Below, piece by piece: positions 8,501-17,223 of a DNA stretch of 64,000 nt. This DNA comes from Mycobacterium sp. Aquia_213 (lineage in GTDB: Bacteria > Actinomycetota > Actinomycetes > Mycobacteriales > Mycobacteriaceae). Below the pieces are notes generated by a model, which searched no databases, was not told the DNA's origin, and saw only the letters and a program-made list of their open reading frames with translations. Position numbers and translations under genes: made by a program. The DNA lies in assembly GCF_026625985.1 (NCBI RefSeq), contig NZ_CP113116.1:2108001-2172000 (forward strand), given 5' to 3'. The stretch's first letter is position 1. Every line of letters begins with the position of its first letter.

Positions 8501-11500
8501 CGCGGCCCGAGGCGTGCGCACGACTGAGGACCAGGCGGCTGCCCCGGATCGCGATGGTGTCGAAAGTCATGCGCTTGACGCCGATCTCAGCGAGTGCTGA
8601 GAATTCGGCGACCGTTGCGTCGCGGCCCTTTCGGAGTTCCGCGCCCACCAGCCGCCGGCGGTCGTCGCGGAAAACGTCGTGAGCCAACGCTTCGGTCATG
8701 GCGTCCCAGTCGCGGGCCGCGAAGTGCGCCTGGATGCGCTCGTAGGCTTGGGTCGCCGTGTTGGCGAGGCGCGGCGTCTGCCGGTGTAGTTCGTCGAAGC
8801 GGGCGAGCGCGGCGTCAAGGTCGGCCTCGTCGAAGACCTCGGCGCGGTTGATCTCATCGCTGTCAATCGTGAAGATGTCGATTGACCGCCACTCGGCTTC
8901 GAAGCCTTGTCGCGAGATCAGATCTGCGGCGTGGGTGACGACGGCTCCGAAGTTATTCAGGCGATGGACAACCTCGACGTAGGTTCTCGTGCTTTGGTTG
9001 ACTTCCCAGCCGGCACGCAGGTATTGCATCAATTCGCCCGGTGCAAAAGCTGCCCCTTGGCGGTGGTCGATGTCGACCAAGTCCGTTGTGGTCGAAGGCA
9101 GCTCGTGCCGGCTCAGCGTGGCAAAGCAATTGGATATGACCGACCATGTACGCGCGTAGGCGGCTGCTTCGCCGGCGAGGTAGCGAGCGTCGAGTTCGGC
9201 GATGGCGCCGTCGAAGTCCTCGAGGTCGAACACGACAACTCCCGCGATTCGCTCCTCGGCGTCGATCTCCATGATTTGAAGGGCATCGTTTTGAATCGCC
9301 TCGGGGTCACGGCCCGACACGCGAATTCCGGTGAGCGCGAGGCGCTCACCGCGGGTTGCCAGGACGCCCAACATCGTCATCGTGAAGCCGACACCAACGG
9401 TTGCCTGAGCATCTTTGATGTTGGCATCTCGACCATGCAGGATCCCGGCGTTCACTACCCGCCGGCGATCGTCGACAGAGACGTTCTCGGCCGCTATTTG
9501 TGCCACGGCGTGCCACTGGTCGGCAGCAACGTGCGAGTAAAGGCGCTCAAATACACGCGTTGCGGTGTTTTCCAGCCGCGGTGCCGGCCGGCTGAGTTGG
9601 TCGAACCTCGCGAGCGCGGCATCGAGGTCAGCCTCGTCGAATACCTCGGTGCGGTTGATCCTGTCGCGTTCAACCGTGAAAACTGCGATCCCGCGCCACT
9701 CGGCGTCAAAACCCCCTTGCGAGGTCTCGTGGGCTGCGTAAGTGACGACTGCTGCGGGGTCGGTCAGCCGATGCACGGCCTCGACGTAGGCCCTGTTGTC
9801 CGGGTCCGGGTCCGGCCCGGCGCCGAGATATGCGATCAGGTCGCAGGGCCCCATCGCGGTCTCCCGTCGGTGGTCGACCGTGATCCAGTCCGTCGTGGTC
9901 GCTGGCTGCTCGTGTCGGTTGATCGCCGCGTAGCTACCAGAGATCAGCGACCATATGCGCGCGTGGGCGGCCGCTTCGCCGGCGAGGTAGCGGGCGTCGA
10001 GCTCCGCGATGGCGGCGTCGAAGTCGTCGAGATCGAAGAAGACGCCCGCCGCTATCCGCTCGTCGCCGTCGACCTCAATGAGGTAGAGCAGCTCGCTGCC
10101 GAATTCTCCGTGGCGCAAATCGTGGTTCGCGGAACGAATACGACTAAGGGCGAGGCGTTCTCCGCGGGTCGCAATGCCGGCAGACGTTATCTTTGCCTGA
10201 ATCTCAGCGAGGGCTCGCATGTTTTCGATGTGGACATCCCGACCGTGCAGGACCCCGGCGTTCACGACCCGACGGCGATCGTTCGTGGAAATGCTGTCGG
10301 AGAACAGCTCTGCCATGGCAAGCCAGTCGCGCGCTGCGAAGTAAGTCCAGAAGCGTTGGTCCGCTCGGCTCGCCGCGTTTTCCAGCCGTTGCGCCGGTCG
10401 GCTGAGCTGTTCGAACCGCGCGATCGCGGTGTCGAGATCTGCCTCGTCGAATAGCTCGCAGCGGCTGAGCTTATCGTCCTCGAATGTGAGGATGTCTACG
10501 GTTCGCCACTCCGCGTCGAATCCCGTTTCCGAGGTTGATTTTCCGACGCCGGTGATAACCCCTCCGAGAGCGTTTAGCCGATGCACCGTCTCGATGTAGA
10601 AACTCATCGTGTGTTCGAGATTCCACCCGGCGAGAAGGTATGCGTCGAAATCACCGGGCGCGAAGGCGGATCCCCGGCGGTGGTCGATACTTTCGCAGCC
10701 GGGTGTCATCGCAGGGAGTTGATGTTTGTTGAACGCGCCGTAGCCGCCTGTGATAGCCGACCAGGTGTTCGCGTAGGAGCTCGCTTCTCCTGCAACGTAG
10801 CGGGATTCGAGCTCGGCAATGGCGGAATCGAAGTCGTCGACGTCGAACGTGACGAGTGCCACCACGCGTTCGCCGGCGTCGATTTCGAGGATGCTGAGCA
10901 CCTCGGTCGTAAACGCTTCGGGCCCGTCCTCGCGGCCCGTGAAGGCGAGACGGGTGAGGACCAGGTTCCACCCGCGGGTCGCGATAACGGTCGCTGTCAC
11001 ACTTGTGGCGAACAGGTCGGCGGTCGCCCGCGCGCTTGCGATCTCGGCGTCTCGACCGTGCCGGGCTCCCGCGCCGACCACTCGTCGGCGATCGTCATTG
11101 GAGAAGTTTTCGGCCAGCTTCTCCGCCATGGCGTCCCAGTCGCGGATCGCGTACTGCGCCAAGATTCTTTCGCCCACGTGGAAGGCTGAGTTTTCCAGCA
11201 GCCGTGGCGCCGACCGGCTGAGCTCTTCGAACCGCGCTAGCGCAGAGTCGAGATCTGCCTCGTCGTACAACTCGAAGTGTTTGATCGTGTTGCCCGCCAG
11301 CATGGACACGATGACGTCTTGGAATTCGGCGTCGAAGCCGTCGCGCGAGGTGACATGCGCCGTATGAGTGATGACCGCGCCGAGTTCAGTCAGTCGATGC
11401 ACGACCATGGGGTGGATGTTCGTTCTTTGACTTTGATCGAACGCGGTGCTGAGGTATTGGAGCAGTTCACCGGGCGCGAACGCGGCCGCTCGACGGTGAT

Positions 11501-14500
11501 CAATCGTCACGGCGTCGGCTGCCATCGTGGGTAGTTCGTGTCGGCTCAGCGCGGCGTAGTTCTCAGTGGTTTTCGTCCATGTGTGTGCGTACGGCGCCGC
11601 TTCGCCGCAGAGGTAGCGTGCGTCGAGATCGTTGAACGCCGCGTCGACGTCGTACAGATCGAAAACGACGATAGACGTTATTCGCTCATGGGTGTCGATC
11701 TCGACGAGGTTGAGGGCGTCGTTTTGTACTGTTTCGGGGTCGCGGCCGGCGGCGCGTACCCGGGTGAGGGCGAGGCGTTCGCCCCGGATCGCCACGACAT
11801 CCACCATCCCTATCGTGAAGCCGAGGTCGGCCGCCACCTGCAGATCCTCGATGACGGTTTCGCGACTGCCTCGGTCCCCGGCATTTACGACTCGTCGATG
11901 ATCGGCGCCGGAAAGGCTTTCGGAAACAATCGCTCCGGCGGCGTCCCAATCTCGTGCGGCGGAGTGCGACCAGAAACGTGCGTATACACGCGTTGCCGTG
12001 TTTTCGAGCCTCCGGGCTGGTGGCTGTGCCTCCTCGAACCGGGCTTGCGCGGCGTCGAGTTCTGCAGTCGCTCCGTCGATGTCGTCGATATCGAACCACA
12101 CATCCAGCGCGAATCGACCGTCCTCGTCGATGCCGACTAGCTGCAACACCTCGTCGCGCGGCGCCCCGGGACTGACATCCGCATTGCTTAATTCCGTTTT
12201 GTAGAGAGCCAACCGCTCGCCTCGTACAGCGACAAGCGTGCGACGGAGTTGAACCGTTCCCTCCATCTCGAGAGAACGTCGTGCGTCGTGTGGCCATCGG
12301 CCAGACCGAAGATCGGCCCTGTCGAAACCAAGTATCTTGCGGCGACTCTCGAAGAAGATGTCGTCCGCGAAATATCCCTCGAACTCGTCAAAGGCCCCAC
12401 GATGGAAAGCCGCATCTCCGCGGGCGACCGCTCGCACGCATGCATTGTCGAACTCGACGTGCGGCGCCTCGGGCTCAGCCGGGGCAGGCGGCTCGACGCG
12501 CCCGTCGAGGAGGCCGCGCGCCATTTCCGCCAGTGCCGCCGCACCTTTGCGTTCGTAGAGGATGACCGCTTGCTCGGCGGCGGCTCGTGCTCCCGAGACA
12601 TTCCCGGCGGCGGCCAAAACCGTCGCCAGCGTGAAGCATGCGTCGCCGTGATCAACCAGAGCGTCCGTCCGCTCGGCCAACGACACCGCAGCTTCCGCAA
12701 ACCGCCGGGCCTCCTCGTGGTCACCACTGCGGGCCAGCAGGTGTGCCCGAAGCGTGCGCCACCCCATCGACGCCTTCAGTGCATGGCCGGCGAGACGCTC
12801 ACTTTCCGTGCATAATTCGTCTGCCTCGGCCTCCCGGTCGAGCGCAAGGCAGGTGCGACCCAGCAACGCAGCGGTCTCGGCGGTGTCGGCGTCGAGGCCC
12901 ATGCGCCGAAAACCGTTGTAGGCCTTGCGTAGGTGCGATTCGGCCGCAGCGGGATCGTCGACGATCAGCTCGACGATGCCGGCGAACTGCTCAACTTCGA
13001 GCCGCGCATGGCGCAAGCCGAGCTCGGTGACCGCGCGCCGGGCCGAGTCGATCATCCGTCGGGCCGCGGCGGCGCGTCCACGGAAGGCCTCCAACACGGC
13101 TTGACAACGCGTCGAGGTGGCTTCGACGGCGGGGGAGTCGGTCGTGATCCGCAGCAACCGCACCACGTCGAGACACCGTCCGCCTGCGCGCGGAACCGGG
13201 TTCGGTCCCCACAACGCCGCGAGCGGCGCGCCCGCCAACACCGCGTTCACCCGGCGGTGTTCACGCGCCCGTCGCGCCGCGGTCAAGGCGTCGTCCAAAG
13301 CGATTTCGCAGTCGGCGATTCGCCCAAGGCGGGCGAGACATCCCGCCCGGACGGTGTGTGCCTTGGCTTCTCCGGCGGCATCATCCAATTGGGCGAGTTT
13401 GGCCGCGGCCGCGCCTAACGCAACCTCCGCCTCATCCAACCGCTCGGGGTGGATCAACATCGAGAGTTGACCGTCGAAGCACGTCGCCCAGGCCGCCAGC
13501 CGGGCCGAAGCGACTGTCGTTGCCTGCAATTGGGAGACCGCACCCGCTGCCGACGTCACGTCACCCGCGGCCAGCAGGGCCTCGCAGCGCGCAATCAATA
13601 GCTCGGCCGTCTGGTCGTCGCGGTCGGGCAGCTCGTCGTCGAGCTCCTCGAGCGAGTGCAGGGCGTGGCGGTACAGGTCGGCGGCTCCTTCGTAGGCGAG
13701 TCGCGCCATCGCTTGGTCCGCGGCACGCCGGCAGTAGAGGACCGCCTTGGCCGCGTTTCCCGCCCAAGCGCATTCGTAGTAGTGATGAGCCAGCTCGGCC
13801 AACAGCTCGTCGTCGGCGCCGGGCAGCGTCTCCAGCGTTGCGGCGATTTTCTGGTGCAATCGCATGCGTCGCACCGACGCCAACTCGGCCAGCAGCGACT
13901 GGCGGACGATCGCGTGGTTGAACCGGTAGTTGCCGCCGGGCTCTTCGATGACGATACCGGCTTGGCAGGCCTCGTCGAACGCGTCGATCAGTTCGTTTCC
14001 GACCACGCTCTCGACCAGTTCCAAAGCGAACCGGCTACCGACGACCGCGGCTGCGGCAAGGGCTTTGTTGGTTTCAGCCGGGAGCCGAGAAAGCCGGCGG
14101 CTCACGGCTTCTCGTACGCCTTGCGGCAGCGTGCTCTGATCCCACACGCCGCCACTCTCGTCGACATGGCGCAGCGCCTCGATCAGGAAGAAGGGGTTAC
14201 CGCCTGTGACCGACGCCAATGCATGGGCGAGTTCCTCGTCGTCATATCCGGCCTCGGCGACGTATGTGGTCACGTCCTCTTCGTCGAGACCGCTAAGGCT
14301 GAGCCGGTTTGCCGTGCCGTCGCGGTGAAGATCGGCGAGCATCGCGGCCAGGGGATGGGAGCGGTCGAGGTCGGTGCTGCGGTAGGTGCCGACGATCTGC
14401 ACTCGGGCGTGGTCGCCGAAGCGCAGCAGATGCCGCAAGAGCAGCAGTGTTGGCTTGGCCGCCCAGTGCAGGTCGTCGAGTATGAGTAGGACCGGCGCAC

Positions 14501-16292
14501 TCTTGGACGCGGTTTCCAGCAGCGCAACCACGGCGTCGAAGAGTGCATAGCGCTCGGTGTCGGGATCCGGGTGCGACCGGGGAGCGAGATCGGGCACGAC
14601 GTCGGTCAGCCCGGGCGCCAACAGCAGCAACGCTTCGACGCCGCGCAGTCCCCGCAGCCGGTCAGCGCCCATACACGGTACGAGCGAGCGAAGCGCTTCG
14701 GCGAACGGTTGATAGGGCGCACCGAGGTCCTCGTCGCAACGGCCATAGAGCACCACCGCTCCCTGCGCATAGGCCTGCTGCGACCATTCACCGGCCAGCC
14801 GGGTCTTGCCGACGCCCGGTTCGCCGGCGATCAGCACCGTGGGTACGCCACCCGCGAGCGCGGTCTGCCATAGCGACAACAGCCGTTCGAGTTCGCGGCC
14901 ACGTCCGACGAATGGCCCGGGTCCGACGAGGACCGCGGGAAGGCCGGGACGCTCCATCGGGGGTTCGGTTGTCTGTGGTTGGGGCTGGGCCGCGGCGGTT
15001 TCCAGCCGCAGCTCGAAAACATGCTCGGGGCGCGCGAGGTTTTTCAGCTGACGCATTCCCAGGTCGTTGAGCATGACGTCGTCGGCCAGCGAGTCGATCA
15101 CGAGCTCGGCGGTCGCGCCGGAGCACAGGATCTGGCCGCCCTCGGCGAGCGACCGCAGGCGCGCCACCCGGTTGACCGCCCGGCCGAAGTAGTCGCCGTC
15201 GCGCAGCTCGACCTCGCCGGTGTGTAGCGCCATCCGGACCCGGATGGGCTCCCGCGATGGCCACGGCTCGTGAATGATCGTGTCTTGCAACTCAATTGCC
15301 GCGGCGGCGGCCGCGGACGGTCGTTCGAAGACCGAGAACGTCGCATCGCCCTCGCCGCGTGTCTTGATCAGCCGTCCGCCGCGCGAGGTGACGACCTGCT
15401 CGACCAGCTCGTCATGACGGGCGAGTGCAACCGCCATGGCACCGGAGTCGGCCTCCCAGGCGGCAGTCGATCCCTCGATGTCGGTCAGCAGGAAGGTCAC
15501 CGCACGCGTCACCGACGGAAGATGCTGTGTCACAGCAACATCCAGTGACGCATCCTGAGCAACGATCGCGGTCTCGAGCCGCCGAAGCTCCGGCCCGGGA
15601 TCGACCCCCAGCTCGTCGGCAAGCAGCGACCGCACCCGTTGGTAAGCCCCAAGGGCTTCACCTTGCCGCCCGGCCCGGTAGAGGGCGAGCATCAGCTGGC
15701 TCCAGCGCCTTTCGCGTAGCGGAGCTTCGGCCACTGCCGCCTCAAGGTCGCCGATGACTTCGGCGGCCCGGCCGGTGGCGAGCAGCGCGTCTGCCCGATC
15801 CTCGACGAGCGCGGCGTGGCCTTCGATCCAGCGCGTCTTCTCGGACACCCCCCGCTGTCCGTCGGGGAGTTCGGGGCTGCCGCGCCATAGGACGAGCGCC
15901 TCCTCCAAGTGCGCCACCGCTTGGCTGGTGTCGCCGACGGCCGCCGCATCGCGGCCCGCCTTGGCCGCCAATGTGTAGCGCGACGCATCCACCCCCGCGC
16001 CGTGCAGCCTCCAGCCCGCTCCCTCGGTGAGCACGAGGCCGTCGCCAAGGGCGCGGCGCAGCGAGGAGATATGGGTTTGCAGGGCCTTGGCTGCGGTGCG
16101 CGGCGGATCGTCACCCCACAGCAACTTGATCAACGCGTCGGCGGGTACGACCGATCCGTCGTGCAATCCGAGCATCGTGAGGATGGCGCGCGGCTTGGCG
16201 CCCGGAATCGCGACGGGCGTTCCGTCCTGCCGGACCTGGAGAGGTCCCAAAACCCCCAGTTCCACCGATGAAACGGTACTCATGTCAGCCAT
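5541..16292 (-). CDS. Giant BTAD regulator: DNA-binding head, cyclase domain, AAA ATPase, helical region, eight NTF2-like repeat units
   Basis: 3583 residues, one uninterrupted frame. In order: winged-helix plus BTAD (SARP/AfsR-type) region ~8-250; class III cyclase homology domain ~262-430 (D271 in TDIEGST, K310, GEGD 313-316, N374 and R378 in VNRVAR); AAA/STAND ATPase ~455-740 with Walker A GEPGVGKT (490-497) and Walker B LLILDD ending at D606-D607; a long helical, TPR-like region ~745-1270; a degenerate NTF2-like unit ~1280-1425; then eight tandem ~270-residue units to the C terminus. Expected role: cytoplasmic signal-integrating transcriptional regulator, with the tail as ligand-binding or scaffolding array (inference). 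The start ATG at 16292 or the in-frame ATG at 16283 gives nearly the same protein. Typical AfsR-like regulators are around 1000 residues, so the tail is exceptional. No frameshift or stop was seen, arguing that it is expressed. Confidence 0.9.
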   Translation of the reverse strand: MADMSTVSSVELGVLGPLQVRQDGTPVAIPGAKPRAILTMLGLHDGSVVPADALIKLLWGDDPPRTAAKALQTHISSLRRALGDGLVLTEGAGWRLHGAGVDASRYTLAAKAGRDAAAVGDTSQAVAHLEEALVLWRGSPELPDGQRGVSEKTRWIEGHAALVEDRADALLATGRAAEVIGDLEAAVAEAPLRERRWSQLMLALYRAGRQGEALGAYQRVRSLLADELGVDPGPELRRLETAIVAQDASLDVAVTQHLPSVTRAVTFLLTDIEGSTAAWEADSGAMAVALARHDELVEQVVTSRGGRLIKTRGEGDATFSVFERPSAAAAAAIELQDTIIHEPWPSREPIRVRMALHTGEVELRDGDYFGRAVNRVARLRSLAEGGQILCSGATAELVIDSLADDVMLNDLGMRQLKNLARPEHVFELRLETAAAQPQPQTTEPPMERPGLPAVLVGPGPFVGRGRELERLLSLWQTALAGGVPTVLIAGEPGVGKTRLAGEWSQQAYAQGAVVLYGRCDEDLGAPYQPFAEALRSLVPCMGADRLRGLRGVEALLLLAPGLTDVVPDLAPRSHPDPDTERYALFDAVVALLETASKSAPVLLILDDLHWAAKPTLLLLRHLLRFGDHARVQIVGTYRSTDLDRSHPLAAMLADLHRDGTANRLSLSGLDEEDVTTYVAEAGYDDEELAHALASVTGGNPFFLIEALRHVDESGGVWDQSTLPQGVREAVSRRLSRLPAETNKALAAAAVVGSRFALELVESVVGNELIDAFDEACQAGIVIEEPGGNYRFNHAIVRQSLLAELASVRRMRLHQKIAATLETLPGADDELLAELAHHYYECAWAGNAAKAVLYCRRAADQAMARLAYEGAADLYRHALHSLEELDDELPDRDDQTAELLIARCEALLAAGDVTSAAGAVSQLQATTVASARLAAWATCFDGQLSMLIHPERLDEAEVALGAAAAKLAQLDDAAGEAKAHTVRAGCLARLGRIADCEIALDDALTAARRAREHRRVNAVLAGAPLAALWGPNPVPRAGGRCLDVVRLLRITTDSPAVEATSTRCQAVLEAFRGRAAAARRMIDSARRAVTELGLRHARLEVEQFAGIVELIVDDPAAAESHLRKAYNGFRRMGLDADTAETAALLGRTCLALDREAEADELCTESERLAGHALKASMGWRTLRAHLLARSGDHEEARRFAEAAVSLAERTDALVDHGDACFTLATVLAAAGNVSGARAAAEQAVILYERKGAAALAEMARGLLDGRVEPPAPAEPEAPHVEFDNACVRAVARGDAAFHRGAFDEFEGYFADDIFFESRRKILGFDRADLRSGRWPHDARRSLEMEGTVQLRRTLVAVRGERLALYKTELSNADVSPGAPRDEVLQLVGIDEDGRFALDVWFDIDDIDGATAELDAAQARFEEAQPPARRLENTATRVYARFWSHSAARDWDAAGAIVSESLSGADHRRVVNAGDRGSRETVIEDLQVAADLGFTIGMVDVVAIRGERLALTRVRAAGRDPETVQNDALNLVEIDTHERITSIVVFDLYDVDAAFNDLDARYLCGEAAPYAHTWTKTTENYAALSRHELPTMAADAVTIDHRRAAAFAPGELLQYLSTAFDQSQRTNIHPMVVHRLTELGAVITHTAHVTSRDGFDAEFQDVIVSMLAGNTIKHFELYDEADLDSALARFEELSRSAPRLLENSAFHVGERILAQYAIRDWDAMAEKLAENFSNDDRRRVVGAGARHGRDAEIASARATADLFATSVTATVIATRGWNLVLTRLAFTGREDGPEAFTTEVLSILEIDAGERVVALVTFDVDDFDSAIAELESRYVAGEASSYANTWSAITGGYGAFNKHQLPAMTPGCESIDHRRGSAFAPGDFDAYLLAGWNLEHTMSFYIETVHRLNALGGVITGVGKSTSETGFDAEWRTVDILTFEDDKLSRCELFDEADLDTAIARFEQLSRPAQRLENAASRADQRFWTYFAARDWLAMAELFSDSISTNDRRRVVNAGVLHGRDVHIENMRALAEIQAKITSAGIATRGERLALSRIRSANHDLRHGEFGSELLYLIEVDGDERIAAGVFFDLDDFDAAIAELDARYLAGEAAAHARIWSLISGSYAAINRHEQPATTTDWITVDHRRETAMGPCDLIAYLGAGPDPDPDNRAYVEAVHRLTDPAAVVTYAAHETSQGGFDAEWRGIAVFTVERDRINRTEVFDEADLDAALARFDQLSRPAPRLENTATRVFERLYSHVAADQWHAVAQIAAENVSVDDRRRVVNAGILHGRDANIKDAQATVGVGFTMTMLGVLATRGERLALTGIRVSGRDPEAIQNDALQIMEIDAEERIAGVVVFDLEDFDGAIAELDARYLAGEAAAYARTWSVISNCFATLSRHELPSTTTDLVDIDHRQGAAFAPGELMQYLRAGWEVNQSTRTYVEVVHRLNNFGAVVTHAADLISRQGFEAEWRSIDIFTIDSDEINRAEVFDEADLDAALARFDELHRQTPRLANTATQAYERIQAHFAARDWDAMTEALAHDVFRDDRRRLVGAELRKGRDATVAEFSALAEIGVKRMTFDTIAIRGSRLVLSRAHASGRDPRADAFRTDVLSIAELDTDERIAALITFDPDEFDAALAELDARYLAGEAAQHSAVWSVVMEGYAALNRNELPLITPDAVNVDHRRGRGFAPGDLPAYLEASWKLMPQNSLYIADVHRLNDVGAVVTHVVHGTTAEGFEAEWREIAVLQAAGDRNSRCEMFDEEDFDAALARFEELNSQARRLENAATRVNERIWACFNARDWHTMNAILADDTCHDDRRRMVGAGVRHGRDAQIQDMQAIADIGVNPTIDVIATRGERLALTRARFSGLDSQPQSFLVEVIAAIEIDSDDRLAAIVGFDADDMDAAFEELDARFMAGAAALHARTWSVVASSYAAFNRHEVPAADWVTIDHRQITPFEPSNMTPSIRTIWDLTPNLTTHIEAVHRLNNFGAVITHEGHGTSQEGFDAEWRAVDILMVDGDSIIRCEVFDEEDLDNALARFDELCPPTPRLENTASQVAERFLRHFAVSDWDAMAEILADNFFNDDRRPLVSFGVLHGRDAQIANMRAIAELLSTDVTSTVIATRAARLALVRLGFSVRGQGPDAFQIEALGVVGIDTEDRIAAFVVFDPDDFDAALAELDARYLAGEGAAHAHTWSLVMHVQAAYNRHEVLPTTADWVNIDHRRGRAFTAGDTVPYLRATYDVAPNVKGHIEAVHRLNNLGVVVTAILTGTSQEGFDAEWREVALFAFEGDVVRRFEIFDEADLDAALARFEELQPSTGRLENVATRVQDCFYAYFAAHDWAALAGCLTDASFIHDRRSVVNAGLWDGRDVVIANMRALAVGGAHLTSTVLATRGERLALTRICSLNPELQYGEFGVEMLIVVEIHTDDRIAAQIMLDPDDIVTGVAELDARYLAGEGASHSQTWSVIARNYAALNRGEVPQIANLADIDHRRGATMAPGDLIEYLHASFGDTTYNGIYAETVHRLTGLGTVFTHVAKGTSQDGFVAEWRMIIVTTVEGDTISRGEIFDEADLDAALARFKELES
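5544..12015 (-). repeat. Eight tandem ~810-bp coding repeats (NTF2/SnoaL-like units)
   Basis: On the reverse strand each unit opens with an R-L-E-N-type motif; these fall near 12012, 11205, 10391, 9581, 8771, 7960, 7155 and 6345, a spacing of 800-814 bp. Within a unit, recognisable blocks recur in order: ARDWDAM, DDRRR, GRDA, TRGERLAL, FDxDDFDAA, ELDARYLAGEAA, TWS, IDHRRG, AFAPGD, VHRLN, GFDAEWR and FDEADLDAALARFEEL. DRR occurs in both halves, suggesting each unit is a pair of ~135-residue NTF2-like domains. Copies have clearly diverged, so duplication is not recent. Confidence 0.85.
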
Positions 16293-16387
16293 CGTCGGTG
16301 GCGGAATTCAATACCTGGTCAAGAACGAGTAAAGGCGCCGCTGCCGCAATTCACGGTTGCCCTTGATTCCGGCGGCTAGCTAATGCC

Positions 16388-17083
16388 TCACTCCGGCGGC
16401 GCCGGGGTCATGGATGCGATGTAGTAAACCTCGTTGCCCTTGGGATATCCGCCGCCGCCGGTGGCGATATGGACGTGGTCGTAATGGTTGGCGGTTTCGT
16501 TTCCGAGGTCGGCGGTCCAGGCTCCCGAATTGGGGCCCGGATAGATCTTCTGGCGCCAGATCACGTGGTTGATGCCCCATCGTTTCGCATTCGCCAGCGC
16601 ATATCCGGCGATCTGGTTGCCGAGCTCGATGCCTTCCGGGCTGCCATGATTCGGGATCATCACGTCGATCGCCAACCCGTTGGGATGCCACGGCAGGGGG
16701 TCCTGCCGATATCCGTAGATGGTCTTGATCTGCGGAAACAGCACACCGATGACACGGGCCGCCCAGATGGTCTTGACCTGCAACCGGTCCTCCGACGCGA
16801 CGCCGGCCGGTAGCGGAAATTGGAAGCTCTGCGCCCCGGTGGGCGCGGTCGCGGCCAGCGCCGCCAATGATTCGGCCTCCGCGGGAGTGGCGACGTGCGG
16901 GCCCAATCCGGTCACCGGGTCTTTCGGGGGCGGCGCCGCGGTCACCGTCGGGGTTGCGGTTGGGGGCTCAACGGGGAGCGACGACTTCGTTCCCTGGGCG
17001 TAGATCATGCCGGCAGAAACGACGAGCGAGGCCGCGATCGCCATCCAGCGGCTCCGGCCGATGGCTAACACGTTGCTGCTCAC
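16388..17083 (-). CDS. Secreted M15/hedgehog-like metallopeptidase-fold protein
   Basis: 231 residues from GTG 17083. An N-terminal hydrophobic segment (MAIAASLVVSAGMIYAQG) acts as signal peptide or anchor, followed by a Pro/Thr-rich linker and a C-terminal domain with HPNGLAIDV and HYDHVHIA. That HxxGxAxD plus HxH pattern is typical of the M15/VldE-C-like fold used on peptidoglycan peptides. Cell-wall peptide binding or cleavage outside the membrane is inferred; the substrate is unknown. GTG 17092 is an alternative start, but a TAAAGT box ends only 7 nt before GTG 17083, fitting leaderless initiation there. It is divergent from the methyltransferase. Confidence 0.75.
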   Translation of the reverse strand: MSSNVLAIGRSRWMAIAASLVVSAGMIYAQGTKSSLPVEPPTATPTVTAAPPPKDPVTGLGPHVATPAEAESLAALAATAPTGAQSFQFPLPAGVASEDRLQVKTIWAARVIGVLFPQIKTIYGYRQDPLPWHPNGLAIDVMIPNHGSPEGIELGNQIAGYALANAKRWGINHVIWRQKIYPGPNSGAWTADLGNETANHYDHVHIATGGGGYPKGNEVYYIASMTPAPPE

Positions 17084-17090
17084 GCAGAGC

Positions 17091-17096
17091 ACTTTA
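17091..17096 (-). promoter_or_regulatory. Putative -10 box for leaderless gene
   Basis: TAAAGT on the reverse strand (TANNNT) lies 7 nt upstream of GTG 17083, the spacing expected if transcription starts at the start codon. No clear -35 was seen. Confidence 0.4.
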
Positions 17097-17223
17097 GTGT
17101 CGCGTGCGTCGCAAGTGGCGATGTTTGTGGTTTCTCGTCGGTTCGCTACCTGCGGATCGTGCTGATGCGGTGCAAGTTAAGGTGGCTGATATCGAATTTC
17201 TGCTCTCGCGGGCCGGTTTCAGG

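Noticed and set aside
8907..10454. Long forward frames inside the giant repeat gene
   Set aside because: Their repeated appearance follows the repeat units on the other strand; they are periodic shadows.
5544..12015. Possible CRISPR-like or phage tail-fibre repeat
   Set aside because: Repeat length (~810 bp), coding nature and divergence rule out CRISPR; the conserved motifs are NTF2-like, not fibre-like.
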